The position numbers were made by a program, and so were the translations under genes. Shown in pieces: positions 1 to 9,058 of a stretch of 32,930 nucleotides of DNA (positions are counted from its first letter, which is position 1; every line of letters starts with the position of its first letter). The stretch spans positions 350,225 to 383,154 of the forward strand of contig MNCI01009296.1 in assembly GCA_015680685.1 (NCBI GenBank). The letters are read 5' to 3'. Under the pieces are notes generated by a model that saw nothing but the letters and a program-made list of their open reading frames with translations, had not been told where the DNA came from and did no database searches. Source of the DNA: Gnetum montanum (Eukaryota; Streptophyta; Gnetopsida; Gnetales; Gnetaceae).

Positions 1-735
1 GGGGGGAAAGGATCCAATTAACGAAATGGATGCCTTTCCAGAAGAGCTTATTTTTAGGAAATGCTTGATGAAGCCTTAATTGGAGGAGGGTCTCTATAAT
101 ATCTGAGGCATCTAAATGTTGTACCAACCACTTAGCAACCAAGGTAATTCCTTGCTTATAAGAGTTCAAAAGGCCTAAGCCACCCTTATTCTTGGGGAGA
201 ATAACAATAGTCCAAGTGACACGATGAAAGCTTTTCTGAGAATCCTTGGAGGACCACATAAAGTCACGGAATAACCATTCTAGCTTTTGGTAGGCAGCTT
301 GGGAGGGGGCCCAACACAAAGAGTAATACACATGGGACGCGCATATGGACTTATATAAAATGTATTTACTCGCAAGTGTGAGGGGTTTAGTTTTCCATTT
401 GTCGAGTTTCTTTTGAATTCGATAAAGAACTTGCTCCCAAAAGATAGATGTTGAGCCTTTAAAATGGAAAGAGATTCCCAGAATCTTAACAATGTCTTGA
501 TACTAAAGCCGCTTCCAATTATAGTTGGTCACATGTTTGTAATTGCCGTAAAGCTATAAATAAAAGATTTATTCCAATTAATTATGGAATCTGAGAGTGA
601 GAGTGTGCAATATTGCTCCACCCTTGATAAGAGGCGGTGCAAATTAGTGGTTGTGCTTTGAACTAGAAAAAATGAGTCATCGAAGTGCATATTGAGAAGT
701 TGTTGTTGAGAGTAGGAAACGCAGACCCAGTGAGA
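1..735 (-). mobile_element. LINE (non-LTR retrotransposon) reverse-transcriptase remnant, 3' part of RT and connection region
   Basis: Read on the minus strand, 509 down to 1 is free of stops. It gives a typical plant L1-like C-terminal RT segment: ILGISFHF, then KWKTKPLTLASKYILYKS, then HVYYSLCWAP, then KLEWLFRDFMW, and finally ILPKNKGGLGLLN. Upstream, near 676-690, is the RT active-site region, seen as LLNMHFDDSFFLV. The usual FADD appears as FDD, as if one alanine codon were lost. It is followed by a normal INWNKSFIY motif. A TAG codon near 510 and a frame change near 540-550 separate the two parts, so the copy is dead in this window. It may continue to the left of position 1, where the 3' end of the element lies. 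It runs opposite to the TNL gene. The domain is clear; the subfamily is not. Confidence 0.8.
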
Positions 736-753
736 ACTTCCATTTGAAGTGCC

Positions 754-985
754 TTTGACAATGACCTCAAGTGGATACCGTTTGCACACCTGCCCTTTTG
801 TTTGGTTGATGTCACTGCCATCACTAAAGTTCAAGCAATATCTTTTTGTGGAACAGATTTGGAGGTGCCGTCTATGGACTGCAAACTTTGACAATGACCT
901 CAAGTGGATTCTGTTGGCACACCTGTCCTTTTGTTTGGATGATGTCACTGCCATGAGTGCCATCATTAAAATTCAAGCAATATCT
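754..985. repeat. two-copy direct duplication, offset 133 bp, upstream of the TNL gene
   Basis: A block starting TTTGACAATGACCTCAAGTG at 754 recurs at 887. Both copies continue through CACACCTG(C/T)CCTTTTGTTTGG and GATGTCACTGCCAT to TTCAAGCAATATCT, ending about 843 and 985. The second copy has a small insertion (GAGTGCCATC) and scattered substitutions, so the duplication is not recent. It lies between the LINE remnant and the TNL start codon, and could be part of the 5' leader or promoter of the receptor gene. No protein-coding meaning was recognised. Confidence 0.8.
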
Positions 986-1142
986 ATGTGTTTCTACTGT
1001 GACTTCTGCTGCACTTTCTTACGCAAAACGGCTCACTCCGTATTGCTGCGTTAGGTTTTCTCAATTCTCTGGTCTCTGCAAATTATACAGCCTTCTCTCC
1101 CTGATCTCTGACTCTGTATCTGCATTCCCTAGATCAGGGCAA

Positions 1143-1789
1143 ATGGCTGAGAATAGGGCAACTAAGCGGCTTAAGCACTGTGATACGGAAAAGAAAGCAG
1201 CATTGAAGAGAAGCCGGACACAAGACGAGGAGGAGGACGCACCGGCAACAAAAATGCGGCAGCAGCAGCCGCCTGCAGGGCCTGACTTAGAGGAAGAATC
1301 GGGTGTGAGGTTATCCTTAACTTGTGCGGGTAGCGGTAATAGCAACAAGTGTGATGTGTTTATCAGTCACAGAGGGCCTGATACAAAGCGTACCTTGGCT
1401 ATTCACATGTATGATCTGCTGCGGGAAAAAGGAATTCAAGCGTTTCTGGATAAAGAAGAGTTGCAGAGTGGCGAGACGGTTTGGAAGGCTATTGAGGAAG
1501 CCATTGCATTTTCTAGGGTAGACGTATGTATACTTTCCCGTGGATATGCAGAGTCACCGTGGTGTCTCAAAGAATTGGAGATGATGCTGCACAAATACGA
1601 CATGGGTAAATGTAAGCTCATTCATGTCTTCTATGATGTTGAACCTAATGATGTTCGACATCTTAAGGGAGCTTTTGGGGAGGGCTTCAAGAAGCTGATA
1701 GACAGCGGCAGCTACTCCAATGAAGTGATCGACAAATGGCAGCAAGCTTTGCGCAAGATCGCCGATATAAAAGGACATGAGGGTCAAGG
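1143..1789 (+). other. TNL exon 1 (N-terminal extension and TIR domain)
   Basis: The exon ends CAAGG before a donor GTGAGT at 1790; without splicing the frame stops at once (TGA 1791-1793). Two bases are left over and complete a Gly codon with the first base of exon 2, giving HEGQGELCSKM across the join. The following intron (1790-2389) is 600 bp and ends in a pyrimidine-rich TTTTCTCTCTCTTTATCAG acceptor. Position and phase of this TIR/NB-ARC intron fit known plant TNL genes. Confidence 0.85.
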
Positions 1790-4700
1790 GTGAGTGGTGT
1801 TCACTGGATACATTTTTTAATTGTTTTAGCCGTGGTTTTTACCCTGCATTCTGAAACCAAGGGCATAACATTATGAGTTCAACCTCGTTAGTTATGCATA
1901 AATTTAATGATTCTGAGGGCTATCTAGTTGCTCATTTCTGTGATGTTGGCAAATATGGTCGATTTTTATGGCTTAATAGTAGTAAAGTTAAACAGCATTT
2001 CAAAATAAAATGTTGCAGGCATCTAATCAAAACATATGCTACAATTCTGTAACGTAGCTTTCCTTAATCTTATCTCTTTTGTGCATAAATTCTACCATGG
2101 ATAACGTCCAATACCATTAACAAATTAAACAAACGGTAAACAAATTAAACAAACGGTTAACAAAATAAATCCTTGCATTTCTTATCTCTTAAAAAAATTG
2201 CTGTTTTTCTTTTGCCCAAATTCTCCTATGATGATACTTAGTTTAAATCTATACATTATGTTTGAAGTCAATTAGTTCATTCTATCCTTAAGAATTAGAT
2301 TGTCATTATGGTATCCTGAAATCTATTTTATGGTGATAATTAAAATTATTTAAACTATTCTTTAGTAATATTTTCTCTCTCTTTATCAGTGAACTTTGTA
2401 GCAAGATGGTCGATGAGGTACGTGAGAAACTTGATTTTGCATTGGTTGCTGCGCCTGGAATGGTGGGAAAAGAGAAAGAATTACTCAGCGCCATCAATGA
2501 GATAATGAGATTACGTGAAAAGGGTCTTGGCATAACATCTGTAGAAATATCTGGTATGGGAGGCATTGGAAAAACCACCTTTGCAAAAAATCTTTATAGC
2601 CGGATATACTCTAAATTTCATAAACATTGTTTTATAGAAAATGTAAACGGGCTGGTAGAGAAGGATGGTATAGATGCAGTACACAAACAGCTTGTGAATG
2701 AGCTTTTTAGATGTCCAGATATATGGAAAGCAAAGCAGTATTTAAGGAAGCATTTACATAATATAGAAATATTGATTATTTTAGACAATATTTCTAGTGA
2801 AAATCTGTCGAGTACCGTTTTCATTGAACATGATGTTTGTCTAAGTATTAAAAGCACCATTGTTGTAACAACCAGGGAGGAGGGAATTCTGGAGCATGAG
2901 CCCAAATTTGCCAAGTACCCCCAAAACTTGCTTTCCCTGCGGATGTCAAAACTAGACTTCAAAACATCCAAGCAAATATTTTGTGAGTATGCATTAGGCA
3001 GAATGAAGCCTAACAGCAGTGAATGGAATGATTTAATAAATAGCTTTGTGAAAAAATGTGATGGCATACCTTTAGCATTAGCTCTCCATGGCAGAATAGT
3101 TTACCGAAGAGATATTCAATACTGGAAAATTGTTTGGGATAAGATAAAAGATTTTTTGCACCCTGATTTGATGCAAACATTAAAATTCAGCTATGATAAT
3201 CTTAATGATGAGATATCAAAACGCCTGTTCTTAGATGTGGCCACTTTTTTTCGTTTCGAGAAGGTAGACCTGCTAGTTCAACTTCAAGAACGATATGCTG
3301 CAAACAAATCAGAAGTTTTATATGCTATTGACATGTTGAAGAGGAAGCTTTTAATTCAGGTAAACAATGACATTCTATATATGCATGATTTGCTTGTGGA
3401 CTTGGGAAGGAGCATAGTCAAAGAAGAAGATCCACACCCTGGCCGTCGTAGCCGCTTGTGGCATACTAACGATGTTCAAAATGTGTTATCTGGAGAAACG
3501 GTATGACATTATGCATGTTCTTCATATTTTTAACATGTCTTTTCATTAAAATAATTAGCCTTTTCTTTCTTGTTCCCTCCCTTCGCAATGCAGTCCTTTT
3601 TTCAAAGAGGTAGTTACCACAAAGCCCTTGTATCTGAATTTCAGGGGACAAAAAAGGTGACCGCACTTAGCTTAGTATCAAATGGCTCAGTTGTGCTGGA
3701 TGAATGTGGAGATCCATGGTCCACTGAAGCATTCAGCAAATTGCCATCTTTGGAATTTTTGATTCTCGATGGTTCTTGTATCGAAGGTACGGATGTGCAT
3801 GAACTACTGTTTTTTATTTCTTATATTTTCGAAACAAGGCAACATTTTGATTTATCTCAGGCTTATACATTGTTCTTCTATGTTTGCCAAAGGTAATGAT
3901 TTTTCCAAGTTACCAAAGAGACTGTTATGGTTAAAATGGACTAATTTTCCATATAATCATATCCCTGAGACACTCTGCATAAAATGTGTGAGAGTCTTGC
4001 AACTGTCTGGTGAAAGGATAACCTGGTTATGGGAGCGTGCTCCACAGGTGAGATTCAACGCATTAGCGTTGGTTCGAAAACAAAACGTTTTAAGTATTAT
4101 TCCATCTCTGACACAAGTCAAATGCCCTGCTGCATTGAACAGGAGACTCCAGCAAAATTGAGGGAACTTAGTTTATCAAACTGCAAGAACCTGCAAAGGC
4201 TTCCAGAATTCAAGGAAAGGTTTCTGCACTTATCTTGCTTAATGCTCCATGGATGCACATCTTTGGTCACTCTTCCAAATAGCTTTGGCAGACTTCAAGG
4301 ATTGAAACATCTCCAACTGATACACTGCAATGTATTGGAACGGTTGCCAGATACCTTTGGAGATCTAAGAAATTTATGTAATTTGAAGATGATGTTCTCA
4401 GAAAGACTAAAGTCACTACCAGAGTCGTTTGGCAACTTGTCGCGATTAGAAAGCTTACTGATTATCCGTTGTAATGCACTGCAACGCCTGGCCAAGTCTT
4501 TTGGCAACCTGTCACAACTAAAAAGTTTGGAAATGTGGGATTGCGAGGCCCTGCAACAGTTGCCAAAGTCTTTTGGCGACCTTCCACGATTAGAAAGGTT
4601 GCAACTTAAATGTAAGGCCTTGCAAAGCCTGCCAGAGTCATTTAGCAGACTGTTGCAGTTAAAAGAACTGAGGATGTATGCTTGTAGGGCCCTGCAACAC

Positions 4701-5072
4701 TTGCCGAAGTCTTTTGGCAACCTTTCACGATTAAAAAGGTTCACGATGTTTGAATGTACGGCGTTGCAAAGCCTGCCAGAGTCATTTGGCATACTGTTGC
4801 GCTTAAAAGAATTTCAAGTTCTTTTGTGCAAAGACCTGCGACACCTGCAGTTATCTTTTGGCAAGCTGTCGCAATTAGAATGGTTGAATATTGAGGGATG
4901 CAGCGCCCTGCAACAACTGCCCAGGTCTATTGGCAAGCTGCCGTTAGAATGGTTGAATATTGATGGGTGCAGTGCCCTGCAACGATTGCCTGAGTCTTTT
5001 GGCAACCTGTCGCCATTAAAAAGGTTCGAGATATATGAGTGCGGCGGCTTTAAAAAGGTTAGAGATGTATAA
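1143..5072 (+). CDS. TIR-NBS-LRR (TNL) intracellular immune receptor; five exons, about 1011 residues, LRR region truncated
   Basis: TNL proteins sense pathogen effectors, oligomerise through the NB-ARC and signal through TIR NADase activity. The exons (1143-1789, 2390-3500, 3594-3786, 3893-4047, 4143-5072) join in phase at GT-AG borders. Residues 1-69 form a basic and acidic leader with a bipartite-NLS-like cluster (8-25). The TIR runs 70-215, with DVFISHRGPD at 71-80 and WCLKEL, whose Glu144 matches the catalytic Glu. NB-ARC: P-loop GMGGIGKTT 271-279, kinase-2 IILDN (usual DD is DN) 345-349, TTR 376-378, GIPLAL 441-446, FLDVATFF near 496-503, MHD 547-549. LRRs: twelve units of about 24 residues plus a part unit from residue 703, pattern LxxLxxxxCxxLxxLPxSFGxL. 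The start ATG was chosen because upstream reading runs into the duplicated block. The TAA at 5070-5072 ends the frame inside the LRR array, so the gene may be truncated or a pseudogene. The TIR signature looks gymnosperm-like. Confidence 0.85.
2390..3500 (+). other. TNL exon 2 (NB-ARC domain)
   Basis: The acceptor is TTATCAG at 2389 and the donor GTATGA at 3501; the exon ends in phase 0 after SGET. It holds the whole nucleotide-binding and ARC module in the usual order (P-loop, kinase-2, RNBS-B, GLPL-like, RNBS-D of the TNL class, MHD). Kinase-2 carries Asn where the second acidic residue is expected. The segment from MHDLL to the end reads LGRSIVKEEDPHPGRRSRLW, a standard TNL ending. Confidence 0.88.
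3594..3786 (+). other. TNL exon 3 (NB-ARC to LRR linker)
   Basis: It is preceded by a T/C-rich tract ending GCAATGCAG (3593) and followed by donor GTACGG at 3787. It reads KVTALSLVSNGSVVLDE and then STEAFSKLPSLEFLILDG, the typical TNL linker entering the first imperfect leucine-rich repeat. It ends with one base of a split Gly codon. Confidence 0.8.
3893..4047 (+). other. TNL exon 4 (first LRR segment)
   Basis: The acceptor GCCAAAG ends at 3892 and donor GTGAGA starts at 4048. The join with exon 3 restores one frame: LDGSCIEG, then NDFSKLPKRLLWLKW. The LPKRLLWLKW stretch matches the widely seen TNL motif in which a short LRR precedes an LW..AP segment (here LWERAPQ). The flanking introns are 106 and 95 bp, like intron 2 (93 bp). 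Confidence 0.78.
4143..5072 (+). other. TNL exon 5 (LRR array, ends at in-frame TAA)
   Basis: The acceptor TTGAACAG ends at 4142 and keeps phase 0: APQ, then ETPAKLRELSLSNC. The exon encodes twelve LRR units of 23-24 residues built on LPxSFGNLxxL, the 72-bp period being visible in the DNA. Two units (7 and 11) have lost one codon each. The last unit collapses into GGFKKVRDV before the TAA. Confidence 0.82.
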
Positions 5073-6262
5073 GTGCAGCGGCTTGCAACGTTTGCATGGG
5101 TCTTTTGGCAACCTGTTGTGATTAGAAAGCTTGACATCGGACCCCTGCAATGCCTGCCAGAGTCTTTTATACATTTGCAACAGGTACAGAAGTTGTTGAT
5201 CGAGTCTTTTATACATTTGCAACAGGTACAGAAGTTGTTGATCGAAGATTTATTTGATATATTTGATATAACAGGGTTACTTGAAACTTTTGGGTGCTTC
5301 ACAAACTTACTTGATCTACGCATCATTCGTTGCACTGGTATGGAAAAGCTATAAAAGATTTCATTGATATAAAAGAGTTACCTCAAACCTTTGGATGCTT
5401 TACAAACTTACCATTATTTGTTGTGCAGGTATGGAACGGCTACCTGAATCATTTGGATACCTTCCACAGTTACAACGTTTGGAGATCAAGCATTGCAGTG
5501 GTTTGAGAGGGTTACCTGAATCATTTGGACATCTTCCACAGTTACAATACTTGGAGATTAGAGATTGCAGTGCTCTGGAAGGGCCACCTAAATCATTTGG
5601 ATGCTTCACTAAATTAGTAAAGCTAGAGGTGCATCACTGTCGCAAACTAAAGTTATTGGTGGAGCAGTTTCAACAGCTTCTGCGCATCCATGAGCTGAGT
5701 ATCATGGAGATTGCATATTCTTCGTTTGGGCAAAACGCGGCCGTGGAGCAGCAAAACATTGATTGCTGGAAAAATTCAACGTGGCACGGTCAAGATACTC
5801 ATGAGGTTACTCAAGCTTATAGTGAACATGCTGCAGCTCCTCCATTTAGTGATGTTGAGCTAATAGCCAATCATTTTTTTCTAGAGCTGCCACAATCCTT
5901 AGGTGCTTCTCAGCATATAAAGGGTTTGCGTCTCCATCATTGTCAGTCTCCAAAAGTTGCCCAATACCATAGGCAGTCTTTCACGTCTGACACAGGTGGA
6001 CCTTAATTCATGCTTCAATCTAAAAGTGCTTCCCGCATGTATAGAAAATCTTTCAAGGTTGAAAATGTTGTCTCTCATCAGCTGCTGGAATTTAAAGGAG
6101 TTGCCAGACACCATTGGCAACTTAAAAAATTTAGAACAACTATATATGTTAGAGATTGCATTGTTTCCGGTAGTGGAACAAAGGGTTACACATCTACTCA
6201 GCACCAAACAGGACTCCTCCTCATCCTCAACTTCATCATTCTCTTTTCATAAATTTTCGCAG
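5048..6262 (+). pseudogene. continuation of the TNL LRR region, broken by stops and at least three frame changes
   Basis: LRR units of the same family continue after the stop at 5072, but in several frames. 5048-5117 reads KRLEMYKCSGLQRLHGSFG in a shifted frame and meets a TGA. From about 5140 the exon-5 frame resumes (PLQCLPESF) through an internal 42-bp duplication to a TAA near 5352. 5359-5408 (DFIDIKELPQTFGCF) is in a third frame. 5409-5950 (ICCAGMERLPESFGYLPQL and onward) lies after a loss of about 13 bp relative to the sister unit at 5281-5352. Near 5950 an extra A in CCAAAAG shifts the frame again, into LPNTIGSLSRL. Splicing cannot easily bypass all these changes. The gene therefore ends early or is decaying from its 3' end. 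Confidence 0.75.
5161..5244 (+). repeat. perfect 42-bp tandem duplication (two copies) in the LRR region
   Basis: Positions 5161-5202 are repeated exactly at 5203-5244. The unit starts AGTCTTTTATAC and ends GTTGTTGATCG. Being 14 codons long it keeps the frame, doubling the peptide ESFIHLQQVQKLLI. Identity between the copies shows it is recent compared with the surrounding diverged LRR units. Confidence 0.95.
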
Positions 6263-6771
6263 GTTCGTGTCCTTCCTCTTCATTTCCGTTGGGCAACGGC
6301 AACATCGAATACGTAGTCTGCATGTTGTGTTTTGTATCCGTCGTTGGCACCGTCGACTCCCCAATGCACGTTCCGCCTCCTCAAACTTTTTTCAGAATGA
6401 AAGTGCAAAAAGACGATGTTAACACTTGCGCTGTACAAAGTGCGTCTTTTGATTCTGGGGAAGAGATCCACATGGCCACATTTTGCCACCGTCTTTCAGG
6501 TTACACTAACCTTTGTCATAATATGTACATTGAAGTAGAGAAAAGAACAGATTACTGGCCAAGCTACGAACCTTTTGTAAAGGAAGGATGGATGATTCTT
6601 CTGCCTGGCAGACAAGGAGAAAAGGAGAATAATTTGCCAACTATTCCCACCCTTTTTGCTTCACGAATAGCAACTTATCTTTTTGTTCTTGCATTTAAGG
6701 ATAATATGCAGGGCATCTTTTTTGTTTGTCTGCCGAGAACAACAGTCGTTCTCCTTGTAGAAATTTTTTAG
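6263..6771 (+). pseudogene. probable post-LRR C-terminal domain of the TNL receptor
   Basis: A possible acceptor (TTTTCGCAG, ending 6262) precedes a stop-free stretch to TAG 6769-6771. It contains GNGNIEYVVCMLCFV, QKDDVNTCAVQSASFDSGEE and EPFVKEGWMILLPG. Plant TNLs often carry a beta-rich post-LRR (C-JID) domain at this place, and the alternating hydrophobic pattern and final exon position agree. That identification is an inference, since no diagnostic motif was found. The stretch lies downstream of the broken LRR part, so it would be translated only if the frame were still intact in a related gene copy. Confidence 0.45.
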
Positions 6772-7983
6772 AAGTAATTTGCCAGTGGCTGGAATACCCA
6801 AGGTTCAGAGACACACAACCTAACCTTGCATCCACATGAAGGCCTACTAGAGGTCGAGACGAGGTACCTGAACAGTCTTGTCGATCAAACAGGGATTTTT
6901 GCCAAATACAACCAGGGTGTTGGATGCAACTAGGATGCAGCATGGTTAGCCGCAATGCTAATGCAAAATGGTGCTAAGTGTTTTAGCTGTGTTTGTGGTG
7001 TTGACGGTGTTAGTGGTGTTGATGGTGTCAATAGTGTTAACGATGTAGAGCGTAGTCACAAGGCATGAGGGGGTGAGCGTAATCAAGGGTTTCAACGAAA
7101 ATGAGGATGCTAGCATGCAAAGACTATTGCCCGAGTGTACTTGTAATATGACCATGTGTTAAAAATGCGAAAAATGCAAAAGAGAAAAGCAGAACACCAC
7201 CCTAGGGTTGAGTGTAAACTCCAAAAAGGGATGAGAAGGTACGCAATGTACAACAAGGGCAATAAAGAGCATAGTCACAGTCTCAGAGGTGTTTAGCCGT
7301 AAAGACTAGCATTTGCCATGGTGTCTCTGCCTATCAGGTTGGCCAGCACAGTGTACCATGGGTTGTGGTGTTCTACTGGGTTATAGTGGGGTTACAGTGG
7401 GCTGTGGTATGCAACTCTGCGTCTCTTCAATTCGCTAGTGTGCCTTTGCACCTTGTTCATCCAAGATGCCAAATGTTGAAAATGCCAAAGATGCCAAGAA
7501 ATGTCGACTGTGTTTGAGATTTGCCAACTGAAATGTTAAAATGCCAATCCCTAAAACATAGATGGTGGGGGTATTTACAAGATTAGGGTTGTCGAAAAAC
7601 GCAGAGAGACTACCATGTGGCAGTGGGACGATTAGGACTACACTATCACCCAACTACACTCTTCACTAAGGCAAATGGTGTTATGCTATTTTGTGCTCTA
7701 TCAGACTCTGCAAGGTTGCAAGACTGTAACTACATTGCCAATTGCATGTACGTGTGTCGAGAAGACCACAATATATCTGAAAAAATGCAAAAAAAATATA
7801 ACTTCTGGAAATTACACTTTGAGACTATGCTATCCACTATTAAGAGTGGGGTAGAGTGGAGGTTCAATTTTGGGGAAAAGAGGGATGCAAAAAAGATGCA
7901 TGTGCTTGCCAAAGATGTGTCAAAGCTAAGGTGAATGCTGATGATGCTGCATTGTGAAGGCCTTTGGAAGCTTTTTTGCATAT
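6772..7983. other. spacer without recognisable gene
   Basis: No supported coding region was seen. Around 6985-7045 there is a degenerate GTGTT(G/A)-type simple repeat (GGTGTTGACGGTGTTAGTGG and similar). Around 7470-7550 ATGCCAAA-like words recur. Half-sites of the palindromes found further right occur at about 7050 (GCGTAGTCAC) and 7268 (AGCATAGTCAC), so the arrayed region may once have begun here. Confidence 0.5.
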
Positions 7984-7991
7984 CTACACTT

Positions 7992-8455
7992 GACTATGCT
8001 TTAGACTAGAGGAGAGCATAGTCCCACACTTTGAAAAATTTTACAAAAATGTGACAATGTGTTGATTACACTTCAAGGGAGGTTGACTATGCTCTCGAGT
8101 AGGGATGAGGGTAGTGTCAGTAGTTAGAAAAATCTTGCAAAATCTGGCTTTCAGTTAATTACGCTCAACTATGCTTTAGGGTAGTGGAGAGCGTAGTCTT
8201 AACAGTTGACTATGCTTAACTACGCTCTCAAGCATTGGAGAACGTACTCTTGACACTTAGAAAAATTTTACAAAAACTAGGCTTCCATGCTAACTATGCT
8301 CTAGGGCAGTGGAAAGCATAGTCCCAACACTTAGAAAAATCTATAGCTTCTTGCTTCAGGCTAACACTTAGGAAAAATTGCACAAAATCTATTTTTTGGG
8401 CTAACTATGCTTTCCACTGGGTTGACTATGCTCTGGGTTAGTGGAGAGCATAGTC
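7992..8455. repeat. cluster of about six 32-nt hairpin-like palindromes
   Basis: Cores begin at 7992, 8085, 8167, 8218, 8292 and 8424. All are 32 nt long except the one at 8085 (34 nt, degenerate). The best copy, 8424-8455, has 11-bp perfect arms GACTATGCTCT and AGAGCATAGTC around a 10-nt loop. Most cores are followed by a conserved tail, approximately CACTTAGAAAAAT. Spacing is irregular (about 50-130 bp). The arm sequence is shared with the larger array at 10192-12856, but loop length and flanks differ. No coding potential was seen. Confidence 0.8.
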
Positions 8456-8744
8456 TCAACACTTAGAAAAATCTGCAGAAAGTGGCATCGTGCTAACACT
8501 TAGGCAAATTTGCAGTCGAGAAGTTGTAGCACAGATTTGGTGGTGTTTCATTGCTAGCATTCAAATTGCCTCTCCTAGCTTCTACATGAATTAGGTAATC
8601 CCCTACATTGTCTACATTGGATGCCGATTTCTTCAACTCATTCTTACCGTCTCTGTAATGTTATGATTTTCTCCATCATTCTAGGAATATAGCTCTAGAC
8701 TGCAGTATGGGGACAACCATGATAATAATCATTTACAAGGCATG

Positions 8745-8804
8745 GACAAGATTTGTGATAGTGCCAAAGAGGGTTAACCATATTGGAATCGTCATTTTCA
8801 CAAG
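8745..8804 (+). pseudogene. possible upstream exon remnant of an ASF1-like histone chaperone
   Basis: The stretch GATAGTGCC...GTTAACCATATTGGAATCGTCATTTT resembles, at DNA level, the part of ASF1 encoding DSVLVGPVNVGNYRFVF. It has stops and no consistent frame. The match rests on a hand alignment and is supported mainly by lying 125 bp upstream of the better ASF1-like exon, in the right order, with an intron-like gap. Confidence 0.35.
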
Positions 8805-8929
8805 TTATCAAAAATGGGTATTTTCTCATGGAACTTTTCTCGGATTCTTCTTTTACTTACTCTGTAATTTACTTTCTCATTTCTAGAAAAGCTTGAGATT
8901 TTGTAAATTTGGATTTCTTGTCTTATTAG

Positions 8930-9058
8930 GTGGATCCTCCAAATTTAGACCAGATGCCAAAGGAAGACATTCTTAGTGTGGCGACAATAATCTTGGCATG
9001 CCATTATGAAGTTCATGAATTTTGTAGGGAGGATTACTATGTCAGTCATCAATTTTGA
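8930..9058 (+). pseudogene. ASF1-like histone chaperone exon remnant
   Basis: After a splice-acceptor-like TTGTCTTATTAG (ending 8929) a 42-codon stretch reads DPPNLDQMPKEDILSVATII and on to CHYEVHEFCREDYYV, then stops (TGA 9056-9058). ASF1 chaperones (H3-H4 binding) have DPP...EEDIIGVTVLLLTCSY..QEF.RVGYYVNN at this place, so DPP, ED-I, V, L, C-Y, EF, R and YYV line up. The acceptor falls where plant ASF1 genes are expected to have an intron. An intron-like gap to the upstream remnant argues for a duplicated genomic fragment, not a processed copy. The rest of the gene is missing, so this is a fragment or captured exon. Confidence 0.6.

Noticed and set aside
957-1142. N-terminal extension of the TNL reading frame by 62 codons
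   Set aside because: It starts inside the duplicated block and has no TNL-like content. The ATG at 1143, followed by MAENRATKR, is the more natural start and leaves this as 5' leader.
4295-5335. Long minus-strand open frames opposite the LRR exon
   Set aside because: They are the antisense of a 72-bp repeated LRR sequence; the repeats keep the antisense frame open without independent coding evidence.
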